From positions 10,360,501 through 10,424,500 of the forward strand of contig OZ038528.1 of assembly GCA_964036665.1 (NCBI GenBank): a DNA stretch of 64,000 nt. Reading direction: 5' to 3'. The DNA comes from Gordius sp. MW1 (Eukaryota; Nematomorpha; Gordioida; Gordea; Gordiidae). Shown here in pieces: positions 11,670-23,371 of this stretch. Positions within the stretch are counted from its first letter, which is position 1, and each line of letters opens with the position of its first letter. The notes beneath the pieces are model-generated. The model made no database searches. It worked only from the letters and a program-made list of their open reading frames with translations, and was not told the origin of the DNA. A program made the position numbers and the translations under genes.

Positions 11670-14600
11670 ATGAAAAATAAATTTTTTTCGAACTCAAAAT
11701 TTTTTCATTTTTTTTTGTTCAACCATATCGCCCCCATGAAAGTTTTCGATATCAGAGGTGAATTCCGTAAAAAAAAAATTTTGATCAGTCATCAAAAATT
11801 ATTAACTTTAAATCACGATCGTGTTTCACAAAAACTAGAAACACGCTTAGAAAGCGATATTGAAACAATCTAAACGCAACACGAAAATGTTAATTTCTCT
11901 CAATCTGAAACTTGGCTTCGTGCAAAATTTCTTATCGAGATTCTAGCAAGGACATTTGCTAAGAATATTTACTGACTTTTAAAGATTTTTTCAGCCCCCT
12001 TTCGAAAGAATATGAAAAATAAATTTTTTTCGACCTCAAATTTTTTTCATTTCAACCATATCGCCCTCATGAAAGTTTTCGATATCAGAGGTGAATTCCG
12101 TAAAAAAAAAATTTTTTGATCAGTCATCAAAAATTATTAACTTTAAATCACGATCGCATAGAGCTTGTTTCACAAAAACTAGAGACACGCTTAGAAAGCG
12201 ATATTGAAACAATCTAAACGCAACACGAAAATCTTAATTTCTCTCCTAAAACTTCGCTTCGTGCAAAAATTCTTATCGAGATTCTAACAAGGACATAATG
12301 CTAAGAATATTTACTAACTTTTAAATATTTTTTCAGCCCCCTTTCGAAAGAATATGAAAAAAAATATTTTTTTCGACCTCAAAATTTTTTCATTTTTTTC
12401 GTTCAACCATATCGCCCCCATGAAAGTTTTCGATATCAGGCGAATTCCGTAAAAAAATTTTTTTTAGATCAGTCATCAAAAATTATTAACTTTAAATCAG
12501 GATCGCATAGAGCTTGTTTCACAAAAACTAGAGACACGCTTAGAAAGCGATATTGAAACAATCTAAACGCAACACGAAAATGTTAATTTCTCTCAATCTA
12601 AAACTTGGCCTCGTGCAAAATTTCTTATCGAGATTCTAACAAGGACATAATGCTAAAAATATTTACTGACTTTTAAAGATTTTTTCAGCCCCCTTTCAAA
12701 AGAATATGAAAAATAATATTTTTTTCGACCTCAAAATTTTTTCATTTTTTTCGTTCACCTTATCGCCCCCATGAAAGTTTTCGATATCAAAGGTGAATTC
12801 CGCAAAAAATATTTTTTCATCAAAAATTATTACCTTAAATCAGAATAAAACTAGAGACACGCTTAGAAAGCGATATTGAAACAATCTAAACGCAACACGA
12901 AAATGTTAATTTCTCCCAATCTAAAACTTGGCCTCGTGCAAAATTTCTTATCGAGATTCTAACACGGACATAATGCTAAGAATATTTACTGACTTTTAAA
13001 GATTTTTTCAGCCCCCTTTCGAAAGAATATGAAAAATAATATTTTTTTCGACCTCAAAATTTTTTCATTTTTTTTGTTCAACCATATCGCCCCATGAAAG
13101 TTTTCGATATCAGAGGTGAATTCCGTAAAAAAAATTTTTTTGATCAGTCATCAAAAATTATTAACTTTAAATCACGATCGTGTTTCACAGAAACTAGAGA
13201 CACGCTTAGAAAGCGATATTGAAACAATCTAAACGCAACACGAAAATCTTAATTTCTCTCCTAAAACTTCGCCTCGTGCAAAAATTCTTATCGAGATTCT
13301 AACAAGGACATTATGCTAAGAATATTTACTGACTTTTAAAGATTTTTTCAGCCCCCTTCCGAAAGAATATGAAAAATAAATTTTTTTCGACCTCAAAATT
13401 TTTTCATTTTTTTCGTTCAACCATATCGTTCCCATGAAAGTTTTTGATATCAGAGGTGAATTCTGTAAAAAATATTTTTTCATCAAAAATTATTAACTTT
13501 AAATCAGGATCGCATAGAGCTTGTTTTACAAAAACTAGAGACACGCTTAAAAAGCGATATTGAAACTATCTAAACGCAACACGAAAATCTTAATTTCTCT
13601 CCTAAAACTTCGCCCCGTGCAAAAATTCTTATCGAGATTCTAACAAGGACATAATGCTAAGAATATTTCCTAACTTTTAAAGATTTTTTCAGCCCCCTTT
13701 CGAAAGAATATGAAAAATAATATTTTTTTCGACCTCAAAATTTTTTCATTTTTTTCGTTCAACCATATCGCCCCCATGAAAGTTTTCGATATCAGAGGTG
13801 AATTCCGTAAAAAAAAAATTTTTGATCAGTCATCAAAAATTATTAACTTTAAATCACGATCGTGTTTCACAAAAACTAGAGACACGCTTAGAAAGCGATA
13901 TTGAAACAATCTAAAAGCGACACGAAAATCTTAATTTCCTTCAATCTGAAACTTCCCCTTGTGCAAAAATTCTTATCGAGATTCTAACAAGGACATAATG
14001 CTAAGAATATTTACTGACTTTTAAAGATTTTTTCAGCCCCCTTTCGAAAGAATATGATAAATAAATTTTTTTCGACCTCAAAATTTTTCCATTTTTTTCG
14101 TTTCAACCATATCGCCCCCATGAAAGTTTTCGATATCAGAGGTGAATTCCGTAAAAAAAATTTTTTTGATCAGTCATCAAAAATTATTAACTTTAAATCA
14201 CGATCGTGTTTCACAGAAACTAGAGACACGCTTAGAAAGCGATATTGAAACAATCTAAACGCAACACGAAAATCTTAATTTCCTTCAATCTAAAACTTCC
14301 CTTCGTGCAAAAATTCTTATCGAGATTCTAACAAGGACATAATGCTAAGAATATCTACTGACTTTTAAAGATTTTTTCAGCTCCCTTTCGAAAGAATATG
14401 CAAAATAATATTTTTTCGACCTCAAAATTTTTTCATTTTTTTTTGTTTCAACCATATCGCCCCCATGAAAGTTTTCGATATCAGAGGTGAATTCCGTAAA
14501 AAAAAATTTTTTTGGTCAGTCATCAAAAATTATTAACTTTAAATCACGATCGCATAGAGCTTGTTTCACAAAAACTAGAGACACGCTTAGAAACCGATAT

Positions 14601-14749
14601 TGAAACAATCTAAAAGCAACACGAAAATCTTATCCTTCAATCTAAAACTTCCCCTTGCGCAAAAAATCTTATCGAGATTCTAACAAGGACATAATAATAA
14701 GAATATTTACTGACTTTTAAAGATTTTTTCAGCCCCCTTTCGAAAGAAT

Positions 14750-15069
14750 ATGAAAAATAAATTTTTTTCGACCTCAAATTTTTTTCGTTTCAACCATATC
14801 GCCCCCATGAAAGTTTTCGATTTCAGAGGTGAATTCTGTAAAAATATTTTTTTTGATCAGTCATCAAAAATTATTAACTTTAAATCACGATCTCATAGAG
14901 CTTGTTTCACAAAAACTAGAGACACGCTTAGAAAGCGATATTGAAACAATCTAAACGCAACACGAAAGTGTTAATTTCTCTCAATTTCTTATCGAGATTC
15001 TAACAAGGACATTATGCTAAGAATATTTACTGACTTTTAAAGATTTTTTCAGCCCCCTTTCGAAAGAAT
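14750..15069. repeat. Short 320-bp unit with a tail deletion
   Basis: The tail reads TTTCTCTCAATTTCTTATCG: the CTAAAACTTGGCCTCGTGC stretch is gone, about 24 bases. The related unit at 63038 keeps that stretch but has lost a different piece, running from GTGCAAAAAAG straight into AATATTTACTG. The two copies of this region have therefore each suffered their own deletion since they separated. Confidence 0.85.
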
Positions 15070-17139
15070 ATGAAAAATAATATTTTTTTCGACCTCAAAA
15101 TTTTTTCATTTTTTTCGTTCAACCATATCGCCCCCATGAAAGTTTTCGATATCAGAGATGAATTCCGTAAAAAAAAAATTTTGATCAGTCAACAAAACTT
15201 ATTAACTTTAAATCACGATCGTGTTTCACAAAAACTAGAGACACGCTTAGAAAGCGATATTGAAACAATCTAAAAGCAACACAAAAATCTTAATTTCCTT
15301 CAATCTAAAACTTCCCCTTGTGCAAAACTTATCGAGATTCTAACAAGGACATAATGCTAAGAATATTTACTGACTTTTAAAGATTTTTTCAGCCCCCTTT
15401 TGAAAGAATATGATAAATAAATATTTTTCGACCTCAAAATTTTTTCATTTTTTTCGTTTCAACCATATCGCCCCTATGAAAGTTTTCGATATCAGAGGTG
15501 AATTCCGTAAAAAAAAATTTTTTTGATCAGTCATCAAAAATTATTAACTTTAAATCACGATCGCATAGAGCTTGTTTCACAAAAACTAGAGACACGCTTA
15601 GAAAGCGATATTGAAACTATCTAAACGCAACACGAAAATCTTAATTTCTCTACTAAAACTTCGCCTCGTGCAAAAATTCTTATCGAGATTCTAACAAGGA
15701 CATAATGCTAAGAATATTTCCTAACTTTTTAAGATTTTTTCAGCCCCCTTTCGAAAGAATATGAAAAATAATAATTTTTTCGACCTCAAAATTTTTTCAT
15801 TTTTTTCGTTCAACCATATCGCCCCCATGAAAGTTTTCGATATCAGAGGTGAATTCCGTAAAAAAAAATTTTTTTGATCAGTCATCAAAAATTATTAACT
15901 TTAAATCACGATCGCATAGAGCTTGTTTCACAAAAACTAGAGACACGCTTAGAAAGCGATATTGAAACTATCTAAACGCAACACGAAAATCTTAATTTCT
16001 CTCCTAAAACTTCGCCTCGTGCAAAAATTCTTATCGAGATTCTAACAAGGACATAATGCTAAGAATATTTCCTAACTTTTAAAGATCTTTTCAGCCCCCT
16101 TTCGAAAGAATATGAAAAATAATATTTTTTTCGACCTCAAAATTTTTTCATTTTTTTCGTTCAACCATATCGCCCCCATGAAAGTTTTCGATATCAGAGG
16201 TGAATTCCGTAAAAAAAAATTTTTGATCAGTCATCAAAAATTATTAACTTTAAATCACGATCGTGTTTCACAAAAACTAGAGACACGCTTAGAAAGCGAT
16301 ATTGAAACAATCTAAAAGCAACACAAAAATCTTAATTTCCTTCAATCTAAAACTTCCCCTTGTGCAAAAATTCTTATCGAGATTCTAACAAGGACATAAT
16401 GCTAAGAATATTTCCTAACTTTTTAAGATTTTTTCAGCCCCCTTTCGAAAGAATATGAAAAATAATAATTTTTTCGACCTCAAAATTTTTTCATTTTTTT
16501 CGTTCAACCATATCGCCCCCATGAAAGTTTTCGATATCAGAGGTGAATTCCGTAAAAAAAAATTTTTTTGATCAGTCATCAAAAATTATTAACTTTAAAT
16601 CACGATCGCATAGAGCTTGTTTCACAAAAACTAGAGACACGCTTAGAAAGCGATATTGAAACAATCTAAAAGCAACACGAAAATCTTAATTTCCTTCAAT
16701 TTAAAACTTCCCCTTGTGCAAAAATTCTTATCGAGATTCTAACAAGGACATAATGCTAAGAATATTTACTGACTTTTAAAGATTTTTTCAGCCCCCTTTC
16801 GAAAGAATATGAAAAATAAATTTTTTTAGACCTCAAATTTTTTTCGTTTCAACCATATCGCCCCCATGAAAGTTTTCGATATCAGAGGTGAATTCCGTAA
16901 AAATATTTTTTTTGATCAGTCATCAAAAATTATTAACTTTAAATCACGATCTCATAGAGCTTGTTTCACAAAAACTAGAGACACGCTTAGAAAGCGATAT
17001 TGAAACAATCTAAACGCAACACGAAAGTGTTAATTTCTCTCAATCTAAAACTTGGCCTCGTGCAAAATTTCTTATCGAGATTCTAACAAGGACATTATGC
17101 TAAGAATATTTACTGACTTTTAAAGATTTTTTCAGCCCC

Positions 17140-17149
17140 CTTTCGAAAG
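17140..17149. other. Conserved 10-bp palindrome CTTTCGAAAG
   Basis: CTTTCGAAAG is a perfect palindrome 4 bases before the unit landmark and is kept in the great majority of units. Class-wide exceptions are CTTTCCAAAG (near 6930, 9612, 56898, 58258, 58942), CTTTCAAAAG (near 12693, 57591, 60982), CTTCCGAAAG (near 7604, 10286, 13356, 59614, 61644) and a 3-bp loss giving CTTTCAAG before 29238. It is a candidate protein-binding dyad by symmetry and conservation only. Confidence 0.75.
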
Positions 17150-17258
17150 AATATGAAAAATAATATTTTTTTCGACCTCAAAATTTTTTCATTTTTTTCG
17201 TTCAACCATATCGCCCCCATGAAAGTTTTCGATATCAGAGGTGAATTCCGTAAAAAAA

Positions 17259-17283
17259 AATTTTTGATCAGTCATCAAAAATT
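17259..17283. other. Inverted repeat (dyad) in the monomer
   Basis: The arms AATTTTTGAT and ATCAAAAATT are perfect reverse complements around the 5-base spacer CAGTC. The same dyad, with a left T-tract of 5 to 8 T, is in most units. It is missing or cut short in a few classes, for example units at 6277, 8959, 12706, 13369, 46826, 52384, 54127, 57604, 60995, 61180-61317 excluded, and 61657. It could form a small hairpin or cruciform or bind a dimeric protein; neither is shown by sequence. Confidence 0.8.
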
Positions 17284-17296
17284 ATTAACTTTAAAT

Positions 17297-17306
17297 CACG
17301 ATCGTG
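17297..17306. other. Palindrome CACGATCGTG made by a 9-bp indel
   Basis: Units occur in two main forms here. The long form reads CACGATCG, CATAGAGCT, TGTTTCAC. The short form lacks the middle 9 bases, which turns the site into the perfect 10-bp palindrome CACGATCGTG. A third form, CATAGAGGTTTCAC (classes Z and C'), lacks only 3 bases. The indel is a useful class marker that tracks with HOR position. Confidence 0.8.
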
Positions 17307-20300
17307 TTTCACAAAAACTAGAGACACGCTTAGAAAGCGATATTGAAACAATCTAAAAGCAACACAAAAATCTTAATTTCCTTCAATCTAAAACTTCCCC
17401 TTGTGCAAAAATTCTTATCGAGATTCTAACAAGGACATAATGCTAAGAATATTTACTGACTTTTAAAGATTTTTTCAGCCCCCTTTCGAAAGAATATGAA
17501 AAATAAATTTTTTTCGACCTCAAATTTTTTTCGTTTCAAGCATATCGCCCCCATGAAAGTTTTCGATTTCAGAGGTGAATTCCGTAAAAATATTTTTTTT
17601 GATCAGTCATCAAAAATTATTAACTTTAAATCAGGATCGCATAGAGCTTGTTTCTCAAAAACTAGAGACACGCTTAGAAAGCGAGATTGAAACTATCTAA
17701 ACGCAACACGAAAATCTTAATTTCTCTCCTAAAACTTCGCCTCGTGCAAAAATTCTTATCGAGATTCTAACAAGGACATAATGCTAAGAATATTTACTAA
17801 CTTTTAAAGATTTTTTCAGCCCCCTTTCGAAAGAATATGAAAAATAATATTTTTTGCGACCTCAAAATTTTTTCATTTTTTTCGTTCAACCATATCGCCC
17901 CCATGAAAGTTTTCGATATCAGAGGTGAATCCCGTAAAAAAAATTTTTTGATCAGTCATCAAAAATTATTAACTTTAAATCACGATCGCATAGAGGTTTC
18001 ACAAAAACTAGAGACACGCTTAGAAAGCGATATTGAAACAATCTAAACGCAACACGAAAATGTTAATTTCTCTCAATCTGAAACTTGGCTTCGTGCAAAA
18101 TTTCTTATCGAGATTCTAGCAAGGACATAATGCTAAGAATATTTACTGCCTTTTAAAGATTTTTTCAGCCATCTTTCGAAAGAATATGAAAAATAATATT
18201 TTTTTCGACCTCAAAATTTTTTCATTTTTTTCGTTCAACCATATCGCCCCCATGAAAGTTTTCGATATCAGAGGTGAATTCCGTAAAAAAAAAATTTTTG
18301 ATCAGTCATCAAAAATTATTAACTTTAAATCACGATCGTGTTTCACAAAACTAGAGACACGCTTAGAAAGCGATATTGAAACAATCTAAAAGCAACACGA
18401 AAATCTTAATTTCCTTCAATCTGAAACTTCCCCTTGTGCAAAAATTCTTATCGAGATTCTAACAAGGACATAATGCTAAGAATATTTACTGACTTTTAAA
18501 GATTTTTTCAGCCCCCTTTCGAAAGAATATGATAAATAAATTTTTTTCGACCTCAAAATTTTTTCATTTTTTTCGTTTCAACCATATAGCCCCCATGAAA
18601 GTTTTCGATATCAGAGGTGAATTCCGTAAAAAAAATTTTTTTGATCAGTCATCAAAAATTATTAACTTTAAATCACGATCGTGTTTCACAGAAACTAGAG
18701 ACACGCTTAGAAAGCGATATTGAAACAATCTAAACGCATCACGAAAATCTTAATTTCCTTCAATCTAAAACTTCCCTTCGTGCAAAAATTCTTATCGAGA
18801 TTCTAACAAGGACATAATGCTAAGAATATCTACTGACTTTTAAAGATTTTTTCAGCTCCCTTTCGAAAGAATATGCAAAATAATATTTTTTCGACCTCAA
18901 AATTTTTTCATTATTTTGTTTCAACCATATCGCCCCCATGAAAGTTTTCGATATCAGAGGTGAATTCCGTAAAAAAAAATTTTTTTGGTCAGTCATCAAA
19001 AATTATTAACTTTAAATCACGATCGCATAGAGCTTGTTTCACAAAAACTAGAGACACGCTTAGAAACCGATATTGAAACAATCTAAAAGCAACACGAAAA
19101 TCTTATCCTTCAATCTAAAACTTCCCCTTGTGCAAAATTTCTTATCGAGATTCTAACAAGGACATTATGCTAAGAATATTTACTGACTTTTAAAGATTTT
19201 TTCAGCCCCCTTTCGAAAGAATATGAAAAATAAATTTTTTTCGACCTCAAATTTTTTTCGTTTCAACCATATCGCCCCCATGAAAGTTTTCGATTTCAGA
19301 GGTGAATTCCGTAAAAATATTTTTTTTGATCAGTCATCAAAAATTATTAACTTTAAATCAGGATCGCATAGAGCTTGTTTCTCAAAAACTAGAGACACGC
19401 TTAGAAAGCGATATTGAAACTATCTAAACGCAACACGAAAATCTTAATTTCTCTCCTAAAACTTCGCCTCGTGCAAAAATTCTTATCGAGATTCTAACAA
19501 GGACATAATGCTAAGAATATTTACTAACTTTTAAAGATTTTTTCAGCCCCCTTTCGAAAGAATATGAAAAATAATATTTTTTTCGACCTCAAAATTTTTT
19601 CATTTTTTTCGTTCAACCATATCGCCCCCATGAAAGTTTTCGATATCAGAGGTGAATTCCGTAAAAAAAATTTTTTGATCAGTCATCAAAAATTATTAAC
19701 TTTAAATCACGATCGTGTTTCACAAAAACTAGATACACGCTTAGAAAGCGATATTGAAACAATCTAAACGCAACACGAAAGAGTTAATTTCTCTCAATCT
19801 AAAACTTAGCCTCGTGCAAAATTTCTTATCGAGATTCTAACAAGGACATAATGCTAAGAATATTTACTGACTTTTAAAGATTTTTTCAGCCCCCTTTCGA
19901 AAGAATATGAAAAATAATATTTTTTTCGACCTCAAAATTTTTTCATTTTTTTCGTCCAACCATATCGCCCCCATGAAAGTTTTCGATATCAGAGGTGAAT
20001 TCCGTAAAAAAAAATTTTTGATCAGTCATCAAAAATTATTAACTTTAAATCACGATCGCATAGAGCTTGTTTCACAAAAACTAGAGACACGCTTAGAAAG
20101 CGATATTGAAACAATCTAAACGCAACACGAAAATGTTAATTTCTCTCAATCTGAAACTTGGCTTCGTGCAAAATATCTTATCGAGATTCTAGCAAGGACA
20201 TAATGCTAAGAATATTTACTGACTTTTAAAGATTTTTTCAGCCCCCTTTCGAAAGAATATGAAATATAATATTTTTTTCGACCTCAAAATTTTTTCATTT

Positions 20301-20951
20301 TTTTTGTTCAACCATATCGCCCCATGAAAGTTTTCGATATCAGAGGTGAATTCCGTAAAAAAAATTTTTTGATCAGTCATCAAAAATTATTAACTTTAAA
20401 TCACGATCGTGTTTCACAAAAACTAGATACACGCTTAGAAAGCGATATTGAAACAATCTAAACGCAACACGAAAATCTTAATTTCCTTCAATCTAAAACT
20501 TCCCTTCGTGCAAAAATTCTTATCGAGATTCTAACAAGGACATAATGCTAAGAATATCTACTGACTTTTAAAGATTTTTTCAGCTCCCTTTCGAAAGAAT
20601 ATGCAAAATAATATTTTTTCGACCTCAAAATTTTTTCATTTTTTTTGTTTCAACCATATCGCCCCCATGAAAGTTTTCGATATCAGAGGTGAATTCCGTA
20701 AAAAAAAATTTCTTTGATCAGTCATCAAAAATTATTAACTTTAAATCACGATCGCATAGAGCTTGTTTCACAAAAACTAGAGACACGCTTAGAAACCGAT
20801 ATTGAAACAATCTAAAAGCAACACGAAAATCTTATCCTTCAATCTAAAACTTCCCCTTGTGCAAAAATTCTTGTCGAGATTCTAACAAGGACATAATAAT
20901 AAGAATATTTACTGACTTTTAAAGATTTTTTCAGCCCCCTTTCGAAAGAAT

Positions 20952-21639
20952 ATGAAAAATAAATTTTTTTCGACCTCAAATTTTTTTCGTTTCAACCATA
21001 TCGCCCCCATGAAAGTTTTTGATTTCAGAGGTGAATTCCGTAAAAATATTTTTTTTGATCAGTCATCAAAAATTATTAACTTTAAATCACGATCGCATAG
21101 AGCTTGTTTCACAAACTCTAGAGACACGCTTAGAAAGCGATATTGAAACAATCTAAAAGCAACACGAAAATCTTAATTTCCTTCAATCTAAAACTTCCCC
21201 TTGTGCAAAAATTCTTATCGAGATTCTAACAAGGACATAATGCTAAGAATATTTACTGACTTTTAAAGATTTTTTCAGCCCCCTTTCGAAAGAATATGAA
21301 AAATAAATTTTTTTAGACCTCAAATTTTTTTCGTTTCAACCATATCGCCCCCATGAAAGTTTTCGATATCAGAGGTGAATTCCGTAAAAATATTTTTTTT
21401 GATCAGTCATCAAAAATTATTAACTTTAAATCACGATCTCATAGAGCTTGTTTCACAAAAACTAGAGACACGCTTAGAAAGCGATATTGAAACAATCTAA
21501 ACGCAACACGAAAGTGTTAATTTCTCTCAATCTAAAACTTGGCCTCGTGCAAAATTTCTTATCGAGATTCAAACAAGGACATTATGCTAAGAATATTTAC
21601 TGACTTTTAAAGATTTTTTCAGCCCCCTTTCGAAAGAAT
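20952..21639. repeat. P-A pair opening block 5
   Basis: Units at 20952 (P) and 21296 (A). The P unit has CACAAACTCTAGAG, a variant found otherwise only at 25099, exactly 4147 bp away; A at 21296, C at 21640 and B at 21983 also recur at +4147. The A unit tail ends with GATTCAAACAAGG rather than GATTCTAACAAGG, shared with 23028 and 25443. Confidence 0.85.
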
Positions 21640-22678
21640 ATGAAAAATAATATTTTTTTCGACCTCAAAATTTTTTCATTTTTTTCGTTCAACCATATCG
21701 CCCCCATGAAAGTTTTCGATATCAGAGGTGAATTCCGTAAAAAAAAATTTTTGATCAGTCATCAAAAATTATTAACTTTAAATCACGATCGTGTTTCACA
21801 AAAACTAGAGACACGCTTAGAAAGCGATATTGAAACAATCTAAAAGCAACACAAAAATCTTAATTTCCTTCAATCTAAAACTTCCCCTTGTGCAAAAATT
21901 CTTATCGAGATTCTAACAAGGACATAATGCTAAGAATATTTACTGACTTTTAAAGATTTTTTCAGCCCCCTTTCGAAAGAATATGAAAAATAAATTTTTT
22001 TCGACCTCAAATTTTTTTCGTTTCAACCATATCGCCCCCATGAAAGTTTTCGATTTCAGAGGTGAATTCCGTAAAAATATTTTTTTTGATCAGTCATCAA
22101 AAATTATTAACTTTAAATCAGGATCGCATAGAGCTTGTTTCTCAAAAACTAGAGACACGCTTAGAAAGCGGTATTGAAACAATCTAAAAGCAACACGAAA
22201 ATCTTAATTTCCTTCAATCTAAAAACTTCCCCTTGTGCAAAAATTCTTATCGAGATTCTAACAAGGACATAATGCTAAGAATATTTACTGACTTTTAAAG
22301 ATTTTTTCAGCCCCCTTTCGAAAGAATATGAAAAATAAATTTTTTTCGACCTCAAAATTTTTTCATTTTTTTCGTTCAACCATATCGCCCCCATGAAAGT
22401 TTTCGATATCAGAGGTGAATCCCGTAAAAAAAAATTTTTGATCAGTCATCAAAAATTATTAACTTTAAATCACGATCGCATAGAGCTTGTTTCACAAAAA
22501 CTAGAGACACGCTTAGAAAGCGATATTGAAACTATCTAAACGCAACACGAAAATGTTAATTTCTCTCAATCTGAAACTTGGCTTCGTGCAAAATTTCTTA
22601 TCGAGATTCTAGCAAGGACATAATGCTAAGAATATTTACTGCCTTTTAAAGATTTTTTCAGCCCCCTTTCGAAAGAAT

Positions 22679-23027
22679 ATGAAATATAATATTTTTTTCG
22701 ACCTCAAAATTTTTTCATTTTTTTTGTTCAACCATATCGCCCCATGAAAGTTTTCGATATCAGAGGTGAATTCCGTAAAAAAAATTTTCTTGATCAGTCA
22801 TCAAAAATTATTAACTTTAAATCACGATCGCATAGAGCTTGTTTCACAAAAACTAGAGACACGCTTAGAAACCGATATTGAAACAATCTAAAAGCAACAC
22901 GAAAATCTTATCCTTCAATCTAAAACTTCCCCTTGTGCAAAAATTCTTGTCGAGATTCTAACAAGGACATAATAATAAGAATATTTACTGACTTTTAAAG
23001 ATTTTTTCAGCCCCCTTTCGAAAGAAT
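22679..23027. repeat. Hybrid unit, Y front and Q tail
   Basis: The front has the Y start ATGAAATATAAT and the four-C CGCCCCATG. The tail has Q markers AGAAACCGATATTG, AATCTTATCC, CTTGTCGAG and ATAATAATAAG. A unique TTTTCTTGATC interrupts the T-tract at the mid-point. The simplest reading is unequal exchange between adjacent Y and Q units, with loss of one monomer. Confidence 0.85.
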
Positions 23028-23371
23028 ATGAAAAATAAATTTTTTTCGACGTCAAATTTTTTTCGTTTCAACCATATCGCCCCCATGAAAGTTTTCGATA
23101 TCAGAGGTGAATTCCGTAAAAATATTTTTTTTGATCAGTCATCAAAAATTATTAACTTTAAATCACGATCTCATAGAGCTTGTTTCACAAAAACTAGAGA
23201 CACGCTTAGAAAGCGATATTGAAACAATCTAAACGCAACACGAAAGTGTTAATTTCTCTCAATCTAAAACTTGGCCTCGTGCAAAATTTCTTATCGAGAT
23301 TCAAACAAGGACATTATGCTAAGAATATTTACTGACTTTTAAAGATTTTTTCAGCCCCCTTTCGAAAGAAT
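23028..23371. repeat. Hybrid unit, P approach and A tail
   Basis: The unit is preceded by the P-type ATAATAATAAG joint and begins with a P-like TTTTTTTCGACG, with a private G for C. From the middle it has the A-type GATATCAG, GATCTCATAG, AAAGTGTTAATTT and CAAACAAGGACATTATG markers. It fits an exchange between P and A that removed one unit. Confidence 0.8.

Larger units (their letters stand above)
11670..17152. repeat. Block 3: mixed units with a distant copy at 60.3-64.0 kb
   Basis: Units start at 11670, 12012, 12354, 12706, 13029, 13369, 13710, 14054, 14398, 14750, 15070, 15410, 15761, 16112, 16455 and 16809. I see no local HOR repeated in the first half. Most units to about 15.75 kb have a close counterpart near the right end: 11670 with 60312, 12012 with 60653 (both preceded by GGACATTTGCTAAG), 12706 with 60995, 13029 with 61318, 13369 with 61657, 13710 with 61998, 14054 with 62342, 14398 with 62686, 14750 with 63038, 15070 with 63346 and 15410 with 63668. 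The unit at 12354 has ATGAAAAAAAATA and CAGGCGAATTCC, private changes. Units 15761, 16112 and 16455 alternate AATAATAATTT and AATAATATTT fronts. Confidence 0.87.
17153..17495 (+). repeat. Reference monomer (class C, 343 bp) with internal map
   Basis: I use this unit as a typical example. In order: an ATG-like start and A/T tracts (17153-17199); the sequence around CCATATCGCCCCCATG; an EcoRV-type GATATC at 17231-17236; an EcoRI-type GAATTC at 17243-17248; an A9T5 tract running into an inverted repeat at 17259-17283; the palindrome CACGATCGTG at 17297-17306; the best-conserved core at 17316-17349 (ACTAGAGACACGC then TTAGAAAGCGATATTG); a tail of the CTAAAAGCAAC / CTTCCCCTTG kind; then TTATCGAGATTCTAAC, GGACATAATGCTAAG and CAGCCCCC. 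It ends just after the next CTTTCGAAAG. Most units in the window can be aligned to this map with small indels. There is no clear half-unit duplication. Confidence 0.93.
17153..20951. repeat. Block 4: C-B-C'-D-E-Q cycle
   Basis: Units at 17153 (C), 17496 (B), 17837 (C'), 18186 (D), 18529 (E), 18873 (Q), 19223 (B), 19564 (C), 19907, 20259 (Y) and 20601 (Q). The order B-C'-D-E matches the nested four-unit set of the 33.7-39.9 kb block, down to CAGCCATCTTTCG before D, CACAAAACTAG inside D and CCATATAGCC in E. Odd points: 17837 has TTTTTTGCGACC, 18873 has TCATTATTTTG, 20259 carries ACTAGATACACGC, and 19564 also has ACTAGATACACGC. Confidence 0.85.
21640..23371. repeat. Shortened five-unit cycle (1732 bp)
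   Basis: Units at 21640 (C), 21983 (B), 22328 (Z-like), 22679 (Y/Q hybrid) and 23028 (P/A hybrid), followed by the next C at 23372. Compared with the full C-B-I-Z-Y-Q-P-A cycle, I is missing and two pairs of neighbours have each collapsed into one hybrid unit. The Z-like unit combines AATCCCG with the long CATAGAGCTTG form, so it too looks mosaic. Confidence 0.83.

Noticed and set aside
17190..17215. CENP-B-box-like sequence around TTCGTTCAACC / TTCGTTTCAACCATA.
   Set aside because: The long-spelled form matches 6 of the 9 core positions (TTCG, A and one C of CGGG) and misses the rest of CGGG. The reverse strand shows no better match. It is too weak to call.
17425..17470. Hammerhead ribozyme, as found in some animal satellites, because of ACTGAC and nearby GAAA.
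   Set aside because: The core reads CTGACTT rather than CTGANGA, and no three-stem arrangement around GAAA could be drawn.
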